Of a stretch of DNA of 52,963 nt, positions 43,623 through 52,078 are shown piece by piece. Numbering within the stretch: position 1 is the stretch's first letter; every line of letters begins with the position of its first letter. The position numbers and the translations under genes were made by a program. A model generated the notes under the pieces. It was not told the DNA's origin and ran no database searches. It was given only the letters and a program-made list of their open reading frames with translations. Source of the DNA: Fibrobacterota bacterium. GTDB lineage: Bacteria; Fibrobacterota; Chitinivibrionia; Chitinivibrionales; Chitinispirillaceae. The DNA lies in contig JAEZKP010000008.1 in NCBI GenBank assembly GCA_023436145.1, positions 1-52,963 of the forward strand, written 5' to 3'.

Positions 43623-44516
43623 CCTAAGTTAAACACCAGAATTGACGAGCTTGATTAAAAAATACTTGTCCATGGTCCGGATGAACCGTTTTGAACCTGA
43701 TAAATGTTCGTAAAATTAAAAGCTTAACGACTGAAAGAACAGCTGCAGCGTCAAATGTAAAACTCCCGCCCGACAGGATGCCTTGATCTTGCTTATAGTA
43801 TGAGACACCTGTTTTAATTATTTAATTTAATACTGTTCAAATTATCCGTCATACCTGGATTGTTTTACCGGGTATCTATCCTCAGAAATATCGAGTGATA
43901 TTCGGAATGGTAGCAAGAACGATGTAGCCTACCTAAGTCTGCGCTTTTTGGGTATTATCAAGATGACGTACAGTACCAAAAAACGGCCAGAAGGCAGGGG
44001 GCGGACTATCGTACAGAGTTTGTGTGACTGCTTCAGTTGTGCGGCCTATCGGGAAGTGAGGTTAATGATTTGCACGGACCCCCCCGGGGTGTGATTGCTT
44101 GTCAAATAAAAAGCAAAATGTCTGTTTGTTGCTCCGGTAAAGAGCAGTCAAGGGTTTACAAACCATCTATAGAAGACAACGAACCGGTATATGTAGCCGG
44201 GTATTGCCAGGTTCTTTTTCCACCTCTCATCAAATGATACAATTTTGTTTACGTTTTATTCTAAAAAGGTATTTATTTCATGTTTATTTGAAGGTTATTT
44301 ATTAAATTTCATAGGATCAGATTTCTATCAGCGAAAACCGAAAGAATCGAGCGTTGGCTGCTGATTCAAAATACAGGTAGAACAGTTTACACTGACAGCA
44401 CACTGATATATCTGATCATTGTCTTTTGTAGAGTATTTTTTATAAAAAATGATGGTTAAATCTAAATACCTGAAAATCAAAATCACTATCAACTCAAACA
44501 GTTTAAGGTCAGACTT
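43623..44516. other. 890-bp region without a recognised gene
   Basis: Between the envelope operon and cysD. It contains a copy of the palindromic repeat (43833-43882). An open frame at 44037-44237 (66 codons) has no ribosome site or family. The cysD promoter must be near the right end. Nothing else can be assigned. Confidence 0.45.
43833..43882 (-). repeat. MITE-like intergenic repeat, copy on the minus strand
   Basis: Read on the minus strand, the segment is GGATAGATACCCGGTAAAAC, then AATCCAGGTATGACGGAT, then TTTGAACAG. It matches 65-119 of the window at most positions, including the stem-loop and the right end. Compensating changes in the stem keep most pairs (ATACCCGG with CCAGGTAT). Confidence 0.65.
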
Positions 44517-45425
44517 ATGGATAAGTACAGGCTTACTCACTTGAAACAGCTCGAATCTGAATCTATTGATATCATCAGGGAAGCATATGCTCAGTCTGAA
44601 AGGCCGGTTATGCTTTATTCAATAGGCAAAGATTCATCTGTGATGATACGCCTTGCTCAAAAGGCTTTTTTCCCGGGCAAGGTACCGTTTCCAGTTCTTC
44701 ACATAGATTCTACTTATAAATTCAGGGAAATGATTCAGTTCAGAGATGAGTTCTGTAAAAATGAGGGGCTTAACCTCATCGTTCATATAAACGAAGAAGG
44801 TAAAAAGGCTGGTGTTGGTCCATTTTCGCATGGCAGTAAAAAACACACAGACATTATGAAAACTCAGGCTCTCTTACAGGCATTAAATAAAGGAAAATAT
44901 GATATCATTTTTGGTGGAGCCCGTCGGGACGAAGAAAAATCCCGTGCAAAAGAACGGATTTTTTCATTTCGTGATTCATTTCATCAGTGGGACCCCAAAA
45001 ATCAAAGACCGGAATTATGGTCACTTTATAATGCACAAATTAATCCTGGCGAAAGCGTGAGAGTGTTTCCATTGTCAAACTGGACTGAAATGGATGTCTG
45101 GTACTACATTTATTATGAGAAAATTCCTATAGTGCCTTTATATTTCGCAAAGGAAAGGCCTGTTGTAAGAAGGTATAATTCGTTGATAATGGTGGATGAT
45201 GAGCGTATGCCCCTCGAGCCTGGTGAAAAACCGGAAATGATGTGGGTCAGATTCAGAACCTTGGGGTGTTATCCGCTTACCGGAGGTGTAGAATCAAAGG
45301 CAACAACAATGGAAGAAATCATTGAAGAGATGGTTGCTACTGATATAAGTGAACGAAGCTCACGTGTAATCGATTTTGATACTGAAGCCTCAATGGAAAA
45401 GAAAAAGAAAGAAGGGTACTTTTAA
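44517..45425 (+). CDS. cysD: sulfate adenylyltransferase subunit 2
   Basis: CysD is the catalytic subunit of ATP sulfurylase, forming APS from sulfate and ATP with CysN. It is 302 aa. The PP-loop is YSIGKDSSVMIRLA at about 42-55, with the VLHIDSTYKFREMIQFRDE segment, FGGARRDEEKSRAKERIFS, and the C-terminal GCYPLTGGVESKA. AAGGTCAG precedes the ATG. The stop TAA overlaps the next ATG by one base (TAATG), so CysD and CysNC are translationally coupled. No sulfate permease or reductase is near, so the product could feed PAPS-dependent sulfation as well as assimilation. Confidence 0.96.
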   Translation: MDKYRLTHLKQLESESIDIIREAYAQSERPVMLYSIGKDSSVMIRLAQKAFFPGKVPFPVLHIDSTYKFREMIQFRDEFCKNEGLNLIVHINEEGKKAGVGPFSHGSKKHTDIMKTQALLQALNKGKYDIIFGGARRDEEKSRAKERIFSFRDSFHQWDPKNQRPELWSLYNAQINPGESVRVFPLSNWTEMDVWYYIYYEKIPIVPLYFAKERPVVRRYNSLIMVDDERMPLEPGEKPEMMWVRFRTLGCYPLTGGVESKATTMEEIIEEMVATDISERSSRVIDFDTEASMEKKKKEGYF

Positions 45426-47335
45426 TGTGTGACAGGAAATTTGATATTAATTACAGTGAAAAAGATATACTTCGTTTTCTTACCTGCGGTTCTGTTGATG
45501 ATGGCAAATCTACACTGATTGGCCGTCTCCTGGCGGATAGTAAGAGGGTTTGTCAGGATACATTAGCCGCACTGAAAAAGGAAAGTGCCAAATATGGAAC
45601 AACCGGTGATGAAATCGATTACGCTTTACTTCTGGACGGACTGTCTGCTGAACGTGAACAAGGTATCACCATTGATGTCGCTTATCGTTATTTTGAAACA
45701 CCAAAACGGAAATTTATAGTTGCAGACACTCCCGGACATGTGCAATATACCAGGAATATGGTTACCGGAGCTTCAACTGCAGACCTGGCAATCGTACTGG
45801 TTGATGCAAGAAACGGCCTGTTGACACAATCAAAAAGACATACGTTTATTGCATCTCTTCTTCATATACCCCACATTGTGGTGGCCATAAATAAAATGGA
45901 CCTGGTGGGTTATTCTGAGGATGTTTATAATAAAATTGTAAATGAATTTAAACTGTTTATTGATAAGATTGACATTCACGATGTTGCGTTTATTCCGGTA
46001 TCAGCACTGAAAGGTGATAATGTTGTAAATTCCAGTGAAAATATGCCCTGGTTCAGAGGGTTACCCCTTTTAAAGCATCTTGAAGAGGTCTATATTTCTG
46101 CAGATAAAAACCTTGTTGATTTCAGATTTCCTGTCAAACTTGTTATCAGACCAAATCTTGATTTCAGAGGATTTGCCGGGAGAATTGAATCCGGAACAAT
46201 TTCTACAGGTGAAGAAATAGTAGCCTTACCTTCAGGAAAAACATCAACCATCAAATCTATTGTCACTTATGATGGCAATCTCAAAGATGCTTTTGCCGGG
46301 CAATCAGTTGTTTTGACTCTTAATGATGAAATAGATATCAGCCGTGGAGACATGATTGTCAGGAAAAATAATTTGCCGGAAATAGCATCACATCTTGATG
46401 CAATGGTTTGCTGGATGTCAGAGCAGAAACTGGACAGAAAAATTCCCTACATTTTAAGACATACTGCTATGACAACTAAAGCTTATATTGATGAAATTCT
46501 TTACAAAGTAGATGTGGACACTCTGCACCGTAGCACTGCAGATACATTGGAACTGAACGATATTGCCAGAGTGGAATTTTCTTTATCAAAACCGGTTTTT
46601 ATGGATCAATATAAGAATAACCGTTTTACCGGCAGTTTCATACTTATCGATCCAATGAAAAACAATACTGTGGCAGCAGGTATGATTTGTGGTGTCACAA
46701 GAAAGCTGGAAGAGAAGAAAAACGGTCAATCACAGACTATCAAATCTGCAAATATTGCCAAAGAAGAAATTGACATTACTCTGGAAAAACGTGAAGAGAG
46801 AAACGGACATAAAGCAGCAGTTCTCTGGTTTACCGGACTTTCTGGCTCTGGTAAGTCAACAATAGCCAAAAAGATCCTGTTAAATTTATGGAACAGGGGT
46901 TGCCAGGTAACTATGCTTGATGGTGACAATGTCCGTCATGGCCTTTGCAGTGATCTTGGCTTTTCTAATAAAGACCTGGAGAAAAGTATCAGACGGGTTG
47001 CTGAAGCTGCAAAATTATTTTTTGAGTCGGGTAATATTGTGCTCTGTTCTTTCATTTCTCCTTTTGAAAAAGACAGAGAATTTGCCAGAAATCTTCTGCC
47101 GCAGGGTAGATTTATTGAGATCTATGTGAAAGGTTCTCTGGAAGTCTGCATGAGTAGAGATCCGAAAGGTTTTTATAAAAAAGCAGACGATGGTGCTATT
47201 AAGAATTTCACAGGTATTTCTGATCCTTACGAGGAACCGGTCAGTCATGAAATCACCGCAGAAACAGACACTCAACCATTGGATGATATCTGCAATAAAA
47301 TCGAAAGATATTTAATCGAAAAAGGACTGATATAA
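45425..47335 (+). CDS. cysNC: bifunctional sulfate adenylyltransferase subunit 1 / adenylylsulfate kinase
   Basis: A 636-aa fusion. The N-terminal EF-Tu-like GTPase (CysN, about 1-430) has GSVDDGKSTLIGRLL (G1), DTPGH (G3) and NKMD (G4). It powers APS formation by CysD. The C-terminal APS kinase (CysC, about 450-636) has P-loop GLSGSGKSTIAKKI, the DGDNVRHGL substrate motif and FISPFEKDRE. Both active sites look complete. Fused NodQ-type enzymes make PAPS for sulfotransferases or reduction. It overlaps cysD by one base; no terminator is obvious. Confidence 0.96.
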   Translation: MCDRKFDINYSEKDILRFLTCGSVDDGKSTLIGRLLADSKRVCQDTLAALKKESAKYGTTGDEIDYALLLDGLSAEREQGITIDVAYRYFETPKRKFIVADTPGHVQYTRNMVTGASTADLAIVLVDARNGLLTQSKRHTFIASLLHIPHIVVAINKMDLVGYSEDVYNKIVNEFKLFIDKIDIHDVAFIPVSALKGDNVVNSSENMPWFRGLPLLKHLEEVYISADKNLVDFRFPVKLVIRPNLDFRGFAGRIESGTISTGEEIVALPSGKTSTIKSIVTYDGNLKDAFAGQSVVLTLNDEIDISRGDMIVRKNNLPEIASHLDAMVCWMSEQKLDRKIPYILRHTAMTTKAYIDEILYKVDVDTLHRSTADTLELNDIARVEFSLSKPVFMDQYKNNRFTGSFILIDPMKNNTVAAGMICGVTRKLEEKKNGQSQTIKSANIAKEEIDITLEKREERNGHKAAVLWFTGLSGSGKSTIAKKILLNLWNRGCQVTMLDGDNVRHGLCSDLGFSNKDLEKSIRRVAEAAKLFFESGNIVLCSFISPFEKDREFARNLLPQGRFIEIYVKGSLEVCMSRDPKGFYKKADDGAIKNFTGISDPYEEPVSHEITAETDTQPLDDICNKIERYLIEKGLI

Positions 47336-47669
47336 CAGGTCAAAGGTGAATATTTCGACAACTGCTATACGTAAGTATTTCATCCTTGACAACCTGTCCA
47401 AGGGATCATTGTTTAAACTATCACCCCTCAACCTCCTCATGGAATTTCTCTTGAGGGGGGAAGGGTATTGATAGGTGTAGCATTGAGTAATCCTGCCTGA
47501 CATCGTATTGGTTTGGTGTGCTTTAAGGGACCTTCTTTTCACATTCTTTCTCTGTTTTTCTGTAATCTGGCATCATAATTGATCAAATACAAGTCGATAC
47601 TGTTTCTACTCACATCAGGATTATAAAACTTAAAGCAATGAATGAGTCAGATAGCTAAGGAGGATAGTC
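47336..47669. other. intergenic region after cysNC, no gene seen
   Basis: About 330 bp. It contains an imperfect hairpin (CCCCTCAA...TTGAGGGG, about 47424-47459) without a T-tract, so probably not a strong terminator. No ORF with a ribosome site was found. Confidence 0.4.
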
Positions 47670-48569
47670 ATGATTACTCCAAAAATCACACCCAATCTAT
47701 GGTTTAATAACCAGGCTCAGGAGGCTGCCAATTTCTATGTTACGCTATTTAAAAACTCGAGAATAAAAAATGTGGTTTATTATAATGAAGAAAATTCAAA
47801 AGTCGCCGGTATGCCCGCAGGGACAATCGTCACTGTGGAATACGAGCTTGATGGACAAAAATTTATAAACATTAATGGAGGTCCGCTGTTTACCTTTTCA
47901 CCGGCAATCTCGTTTTTTGTTACCTGCGAAACTGCAGGGGAAGTTGAACAATTTTACAGAAAACTTTCCGAAAACGGAAACATTCTTATGCCCCTGGATA
48001 AGTACCCCTTTAGTGATAAATATGCCTGGATTAATGACCGTTACGGTGTATCATGGCAATTGTCTCTTGGCCCAGGAAAACAGAAAATAATCCCCAGTCT
48101 CTTGTTCGTTCAGAAACAGTATGGCAGGGCAAAAGAAGCCATGAATTTTTATACTACTATTTTTGATAATTCAAAAATTGATAATGTGATTACTTATAGG
48201 CAGGGGGAGAATGAAAAAGAAGGAACAGTGAAGTTCGCCACTTTTGTTATCAATGGTGAACAGTTTATTGCAATGGATTCTGGTCTGGACCATAAATTCA
48301 CATTTACTCCGGCAATTTCCTTCATGGTGGAATGTGAAAATCAGAAGGAAATTGATTATTTATGGGAAAATCTTTCTGCCGTCCCTGAAGCTGAGCAATG
48401 TGGATGGCTGCAGGATAAATATGGTATCTCCTGGCAGATCGTACCTGCAGTTCTGGCTGGATTTATTAATGATAAGAACACCGCCAGATCCAATAGAGTC
48501 ACCAGAGCCTTATTACAGATGAAAAAACTGGACATTAAGGCTCTGGTGAAGGCTTATGAGCAGGAGTAA
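47670..48569 (+). CDS. double VOC-superfamily (PhnB/3-dmu-9_3-mt-like) protein
   Basis: A 299-aa protein preceded by AAGGAGG. Two tandem copies of the glyoxalase/VOC-type domain (about 1-140 and 143-275) each open with a FNNQAQEAANFY / YGRAKEAMNFY motif and contain a (F/W)xNDRYGVSWQ / LQDKYGISWQ end. These belong to the 3-demethylubiquinone-9 3-methyltransferase-like family (DUF899/PhnB-like), for which true methyltransferase activity is not supported. Function is unknown; oxidative or antibiotic-resistance-like roles are described for related VOC proteins. Neighbours do not define a pathway. It is a single-gene unit facing the antiporter gene tail to tail. Confidence 0.85.
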   Translation: MITPKITPNLWFNNQAQEAANFYVTLFKNSRIKNVVYYNEENSKVAGMPAGTIVTVEYELDGQKFININGGPLFTFSPAISFFVTCETAGEVEQFYRKLSENGNILMPLDKYPFSDKYAWINDRYGVSWQLSLGPGKQKIIPSLLFVQKQYGRAKEAMNFYTTIFDNSKIDNVITYRQGENEKEGTVKFATFVINGEQFIAMDSGLDHKFTFTPAISFMVECENQKEIDYLWENLSAVPEAEQCGWLQDKYGISWQIVPAVLAGFINDKNTARSNRVTRALLQMKKLDIKALVKAYEQE

Positions 48570-48595
48570 AAGAGTCTGCAGGGGCCCTGAGCCAC

Positions 48596-49888
48596 TTAAA
48601 AACAATAATACCTCAGGTAAACATATACACTGGACATGAGCAGTGTAAGAAGTGTTATGGGGATCCCATACTTCAGAAATTCAATAAAAGTGATCTGCAC
48701 ATTACTTTTTTTTGCAGTGGAGATCATTATTACATTTGCAGAGGCCCCGATTGCGGTCAGATTTCCTCCCAGACATGAACCTAGTGAAAGGCTCCACCAC
48801 AATGGTTCGATCTGGTTAGATCCCAGTACGGCTGACATATCTTTTATAACCGGAATAAATGTGGCTACCAGGGGTATATTGTCTACAATCCCGGAAAGAA
48901 TGCCTGTTGACCAGATGAGCACCTGGGAGAGAAGTGCAAGGTTATGCCCACAAGAATTGATGAAAAGAAGAGAAATCTTTTTTATGACACCGACCTCAAC
49001 CAGACCACCAACCATGACAAACAAACCGATAAAGAAAAGTATTGTAGTCCATTCAACTTTCTCAAACAGTTCTTCGGGTTCGATTTTAGTCCAGATAGCC
49101 AGTATAACCGCACCTATCAGAGCGATAATACTTGCTTCGAGCTCCAGTATGCCATGAAACACAAATCCTGTAATGACAAAGAAGATAACGGTGAGAGATT
49201 TTTTGAGTAGCGGGACATCCCGGATCATCCTGGATTTATCCATTTCCATAATACGTGCGCGGTTTATTGCACTGGTATGTATTTTTTTCCGGAAAAAAAA
49301 GAAAAGAAGTGAAGATATCAAAATCATTTGTAATGCTATGATGGGTGTAAGATTGACGATGAAATCCATAAATGACAGATGTGCAGCGGAACCTATCATG
49401 ATATTGGGTGGATCTCCGATCAGAGTTGCAGTTCCTGCGATGTTTGAGGCCAGTACCTGAGTGATCAGAAAGGGAACAGGTGAGATTTCCATCTGCATTG
49501 CTATAAGTATGGTTATAGGTGAAATCAGAAGAATCGTTGTAACGTTGTCAAGAAAAGCTGATGCTATGCCTGTGACAAAGAAAAGAGCGATCATCAGTTT
49601 CACTGGATGTGCTTCTACTTTCTGGGCTGCCCATACTGCCAGCCATTCGAAAAGTCCGCTCTTTTCTGTTATCCTTACTATAATCATCATAAAAACCAGA
49701 AGAAATATTACATTGGCATCGATATGATGGATGACTTTTTCAGACGGAACTATGTGAAATGCCATTAAAATTCCAGCTCCAAGCAGTGCAATAAGTGTTT
49801 TGTTTATTTTCTCAGAAACGATAAAACCATATGCAGCTGCAAAGAGAAGTACAGCCTGAAGCTGTGGTAATGCTATATGATCGAACAT
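48596..49888 (-). CDS. NhaD/ArsB-type ion transporter
   Basis: A 430-aa integral membrane protein of the ion-transporter superfamily (NhaD Na+/H+ antiporter, ArsB, CitMHS). About 12 helices are visible, with the two re-entrant-type motifs FLDNVTTILLISPITI and GIVDNIPLVATFIPVI, each containing the conserved (L/V)DN, and the loop GTATLIGDPPNIMIGSAA / GGNLTAIGASANVI (Asn/Gly-rich). I start at the ATG at 49888 because AGGAG lies 7 nt upstream; the longer frame is spurious. It is downstream of genes for an EIIA-CBS fusion and a CBS protein, so transport may be regulated by PTS phosphorylation and nucleotides. The ion (Na+ versus arsenite) is not decided. Confidence 0.85.
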   Translation of the reverse strand: MFDHIALPQLQAVLLFAAAYGFIVSEKINKTLIALLGAGILMAFHIVPSEKVIHHIDANVIFLLVFMMIIVRITEKSGLFEWLAVWAAQKVEAHPVKLMIALFFVTGIASAFLDNVTTILLISPITILIAMQMEISPVPFLITQVLASNIAGTATLIGDPPNIMIGSAAHLSFMDFIVNLTPIIALQMILISSLLFFFFRKKIHTSAINRARIMEMDKSRMIRDVPLLKKSLTVIFFVITGFVFHGILELEASIIALIGAVILAIWTKIEPEELFEKVEWTTILFFIGLFVMVGGLVEVGVIKKISLLFINSCGHNLALLSQVLIWSTGILSGIVDNIPLVATFIPVIKDMSAVLGSNQIEPLWWSLSLGSCLGGNLTAIGASANVIMISTAKKSNVQITFIEFLKYGIPITLLTLLMSSVYVYLRYYCF

Positions 49889-49922
49889 GAAAGAACTCCT
49901 GAAATTGATAAGATGAACAAGT

Positions 49923-50816
49923 CTAGGCTCGCAAAATCCGGTTAATAACATCGACGGTTCTGATAACACCCAGGAACAGACCATTTTTATCCACACAGAC
50001 CAGAAAACGGTGTTTGTGTTTTACCATGAGGAAAAAGACTTCCACATAGCTGACATCTTCAGAAATTATCATAGTGTCAATGTGTCTGATGTAGGGTTTA
50101 ATGATCAGTGTATTTTCTTTGTGAAAGAATTGCTTGATTGGTTCGAACTCGCTGAGAAAGGACAGATCTGAAAGCCGCAGAGCATAATCAGGTATACTGG
50201 TAGTCAGTATATCCAGAAAATCCACTGTACCCAGAAATAAACCGTTCTCATTGGTAACCGGTACATGTGACCAGTTCTGTTCTCTCATCATGTTAACTGC
50301 TTTTGAGAGCAGATCCGTTTCCCGGACCGAAGGAACTGTTTGCGCAAAATCTACTGCAGATAAATGAGATTCAATTGAAATATCGTTGTCATCTACTATA
50401 GCAATAAATTGGTCGGCAGTTTTTACCTTCTCAAGACCCTCAAGATGTGAAGAAATAATTTCATTTATAGTTTTAAGTACTTTCAAATGAAATGCAGCAA
50501 GGTCATTTGACGAAATAATGGCAAAAACATGCTTTACGGTTTCACCACTGTTAATTACAAGCGGCTTTTCGGGTTTTATATAACAGATGATATAATCATT
50601 GATATTATTCAGACGGGCATGAGGTATCATAGCCCCGTTACCTATACAGGTACTTCCAAGAGATTCCCGATTCAGCAGGGCTTTTTCTACTTCCTGTGGA
50701 TTGATTGTAGTGCCATCAGAAAGAATTCTGGCTGCCACAGAGAATAGTTCTGCCGCAGAATGGATTTTCTGGTTAATCAGGATGTGTTTTTTCTGAAGTA
50801 ATGCTGCAAATTTCAC
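49923..50816 (-). CDS. PTS EIIA (type 2)-CBS fusion regulator
   Basis: A 297-aa cytosolic protein. The N-terminal part (1-145) is a fructose/nitrogen-type EIIA domain: AALLQKKHILINQKI, ALLNRESLGSTCIGNGAMIPHAR (phosphorylatable His near 67), and FHLKVLKTINEIISSHLE. The C-terminal half (about 165-297) is a CBS pair (SKAVNMMREQNWSHVPVTNENGLFLGTVDFLDI and FFLMVKHKHRFLVCVDKNGLFLGVIRTVDVI). No EIIB, EIIC, HPr or EI gene is nearby, so it is probably regulatory rather than transporting. It lies 34 bp upstream of the antiporter gene and 26 bp behind a CBS gene; all three are probably one operon. AAGGTGGAA precedes the ATG. Confidence 0.85.
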   Translation of the reverse strand: MKFAALLQKKHILINQKIHSAAELFSVAARILSDGTTINPQEVEKALLNRESLGSTCIGNGAMIPHARLNNINDYIICYIKPEKPLVINSGETVKHVFAIISSNDLAAFHLKVLKTINEIISSHLEGLEKVKTADQFIAIVDDNDISIESHLSAVDFAQTVPSVRETDLLSKAVNMMREQNWSHVPVTNENGLFLGTVDFLDILTTSIPDYALRLSDLSFLSEFEPIKQFFHKENTLIIKPYIRHIDTMIISEDVSYVEVFFLMVKHKHRFLVCVDKNGLFLGVIRTVDVINRILRA

Positions 50817-50841
50817 ATTTCCACCTTGGTGAGTTTATTAA

Positions 50842-51369
50842 TTATGCTGACTGATGATGCTTTATCTGCTGATTTTTTTTGTGAGTCTCTGCAAATAAGC
50901 TGTAGATTCTTAAAAAATTGGTTCTGGAGATAATTCCCTGTAATTTCCGGTCTGAATCGATTACGAATAACTCATCAGAACTGATTTTGGAAAAAATGAA
51001 AAAGATCTGTGATGTGTTCATTTGCGGATTTACTACTATATTATCATCCTGAACCATCACCTCTTTGGCACATAAATCATTGGCATATCTGAAGAAATGG
51101 TCGGCAGCTCCACACAAATCAGGTACTTTGTTAACATGGGTGATAAAGGAGCTTATTGGAACTATGCTCCAGCGCATCAGATCGTTAGATTTGACTACTC
51201 CACAGAATACACCATGATCATCGATAAGAGGAAGTACACCCAACTGCTGATTTAGCATAAGCTGGATTACCGTGTCAACTGAATCATTCTGGTGGGCTGG
51301 ATCAACAGGGAGGACACATTTTTGAAACCAGCCATCCCAGGAACACTTAATCTCATTTTGAATACTCAT
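50842..51369 (-). CDS. CBS-domain protein
   Basis: A 175-aa soluble protein with a CBS pair: DTVIQLMLNQQLGVLPLIDDHGVFCGVVKSNDLMRW (about 30-65) and SQIFFIFSKISSDELFVIDSDRKLQGIISRTNFLRIY (about 118-155). CBS pairs bind adenine nucleotides such as AMP, ATP, SAM or c-di-AMP. GGGAG precedes the ATG. It is first in the cluster with EIIA-CBS and the ion transporter. Given PgpH elsewhere in the window, c-di-AMP binding is conceivable but not shown. Confidence 0.8.
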   Translation of the reverse strand: MSIQNEIKCSWDGWFQKCVLPVDPAHQNDSVDTVIQLMLNQQLGVLPLIDDHGVFCGVVKSNDLMRWSIVPISSFITHVNKVPDLCGAADHFFRYANDLCAKEVMVQDDNIVVNPQMNTSQIFFIFSKISSDELFVIDSDRKLQGIISRTNFLRIYSLFAETHKKNQQIKHHQSA

Positions 51370-51594
51370 TCAGTAATCTCCCTAAAAAGTAAATATCTGA
51401 TTGTATTTTACAATCAGAAAAATTAGCTACAGGACAAATGCAACACAGGCTGCTCCGGTGATGAAGCCGGAATTCTGTTAAGGATTGTTGGAGATTTCTG
51501 GTCTGAAAATCAAATAGTCATATAAACCGTTTGGAGACCGGTTCATTGTAAATACCCTCAGACCATTATTGTTTCTGAAAACCTGAAGAGTAGA

Positions 51595-51954
51595 TTAAAT
51601 GCGAAGACACATTGGATGGTGAATAGAATCCCTGGGTACTATATCATAATATGAAAACGAAATGCGGTTGATACAATTAACTATGCGACGAAATTTTTTA
51701 ACTGATGGTGATCCGATTCGATTTCGGGTGGTGCGCTGGTGTTCCTTCTCCTCAATCACTTCATTCTCAGTCAGTCGTATATTCATGGATAGGTGAAAGG
51801 AGTGATCAAGGATTTCTGTGTGGGAGGGAAAAGAAAAATGGCATTTTTTAACAGCCTGATTCTGATACTCTCTGTTTTGCAGAAAATTAGAGGCAAACAA
51901 TAACAGGGGAGTCAAAAACAGAATTATTAAGAATAATTTGCGGCAGGATGTCAT
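51595..51954 (-). CDS. small exported protein of unknown function (119 aa)
   Basis: GGAGAAATA precedes the ATG, a good ribosome site, so this short gene is probably real. MTSCRKLFLIILFLTPLLLFA is a hydrophobic signal segment (cleavage possible after FASN; Cys4 lies before the hydrophobic core and is not a lipobox). The mature part is basic with a central run of charged residues (ENEVIEEKEHQRTTRNR) and three His clusters, and no recognised domain. It lies between the CBS gene and recD, both on the same strand, with 226-bp and 124-bp gaps. Function is unknown. Confidence 0.55.
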   Translation of the reverse strand: MTSCRKLFLIILFLTPLLLFASNFLQNREYQNQAVKKCHFSFPSHTEILDHSFHLSMNIRLTENEVIEEKEHQRTTRNRIGSPSVKKFRRIVNCINRISFSYYDIVPRDSIHHPMCLRI

Positions 51955-52078
51955 TATTTCTCCGATTCCCCAAGAATATAATCACTGGATAAAAAAAGAT
52001 CAATCTCAACCCGGGAGGGGTAACTCTCAGAACAGTGCTGGTTTGCTATCATGTTCCGGCTGCAGATATTTTAAAAAT

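Noticed and set aside
44037..44237. 66-codon plus-strand frame before cysD
   Set aside because: No ribosome site, no recognisable family, and an unusual run of C/G (CCCCCCCGGGG) inside it.
48636..49727. several plus-strand open frames opposite the ion transporter
   Set aside because: They are antisense shadows of a clear membrane-protein gene and have no ribosome sites.
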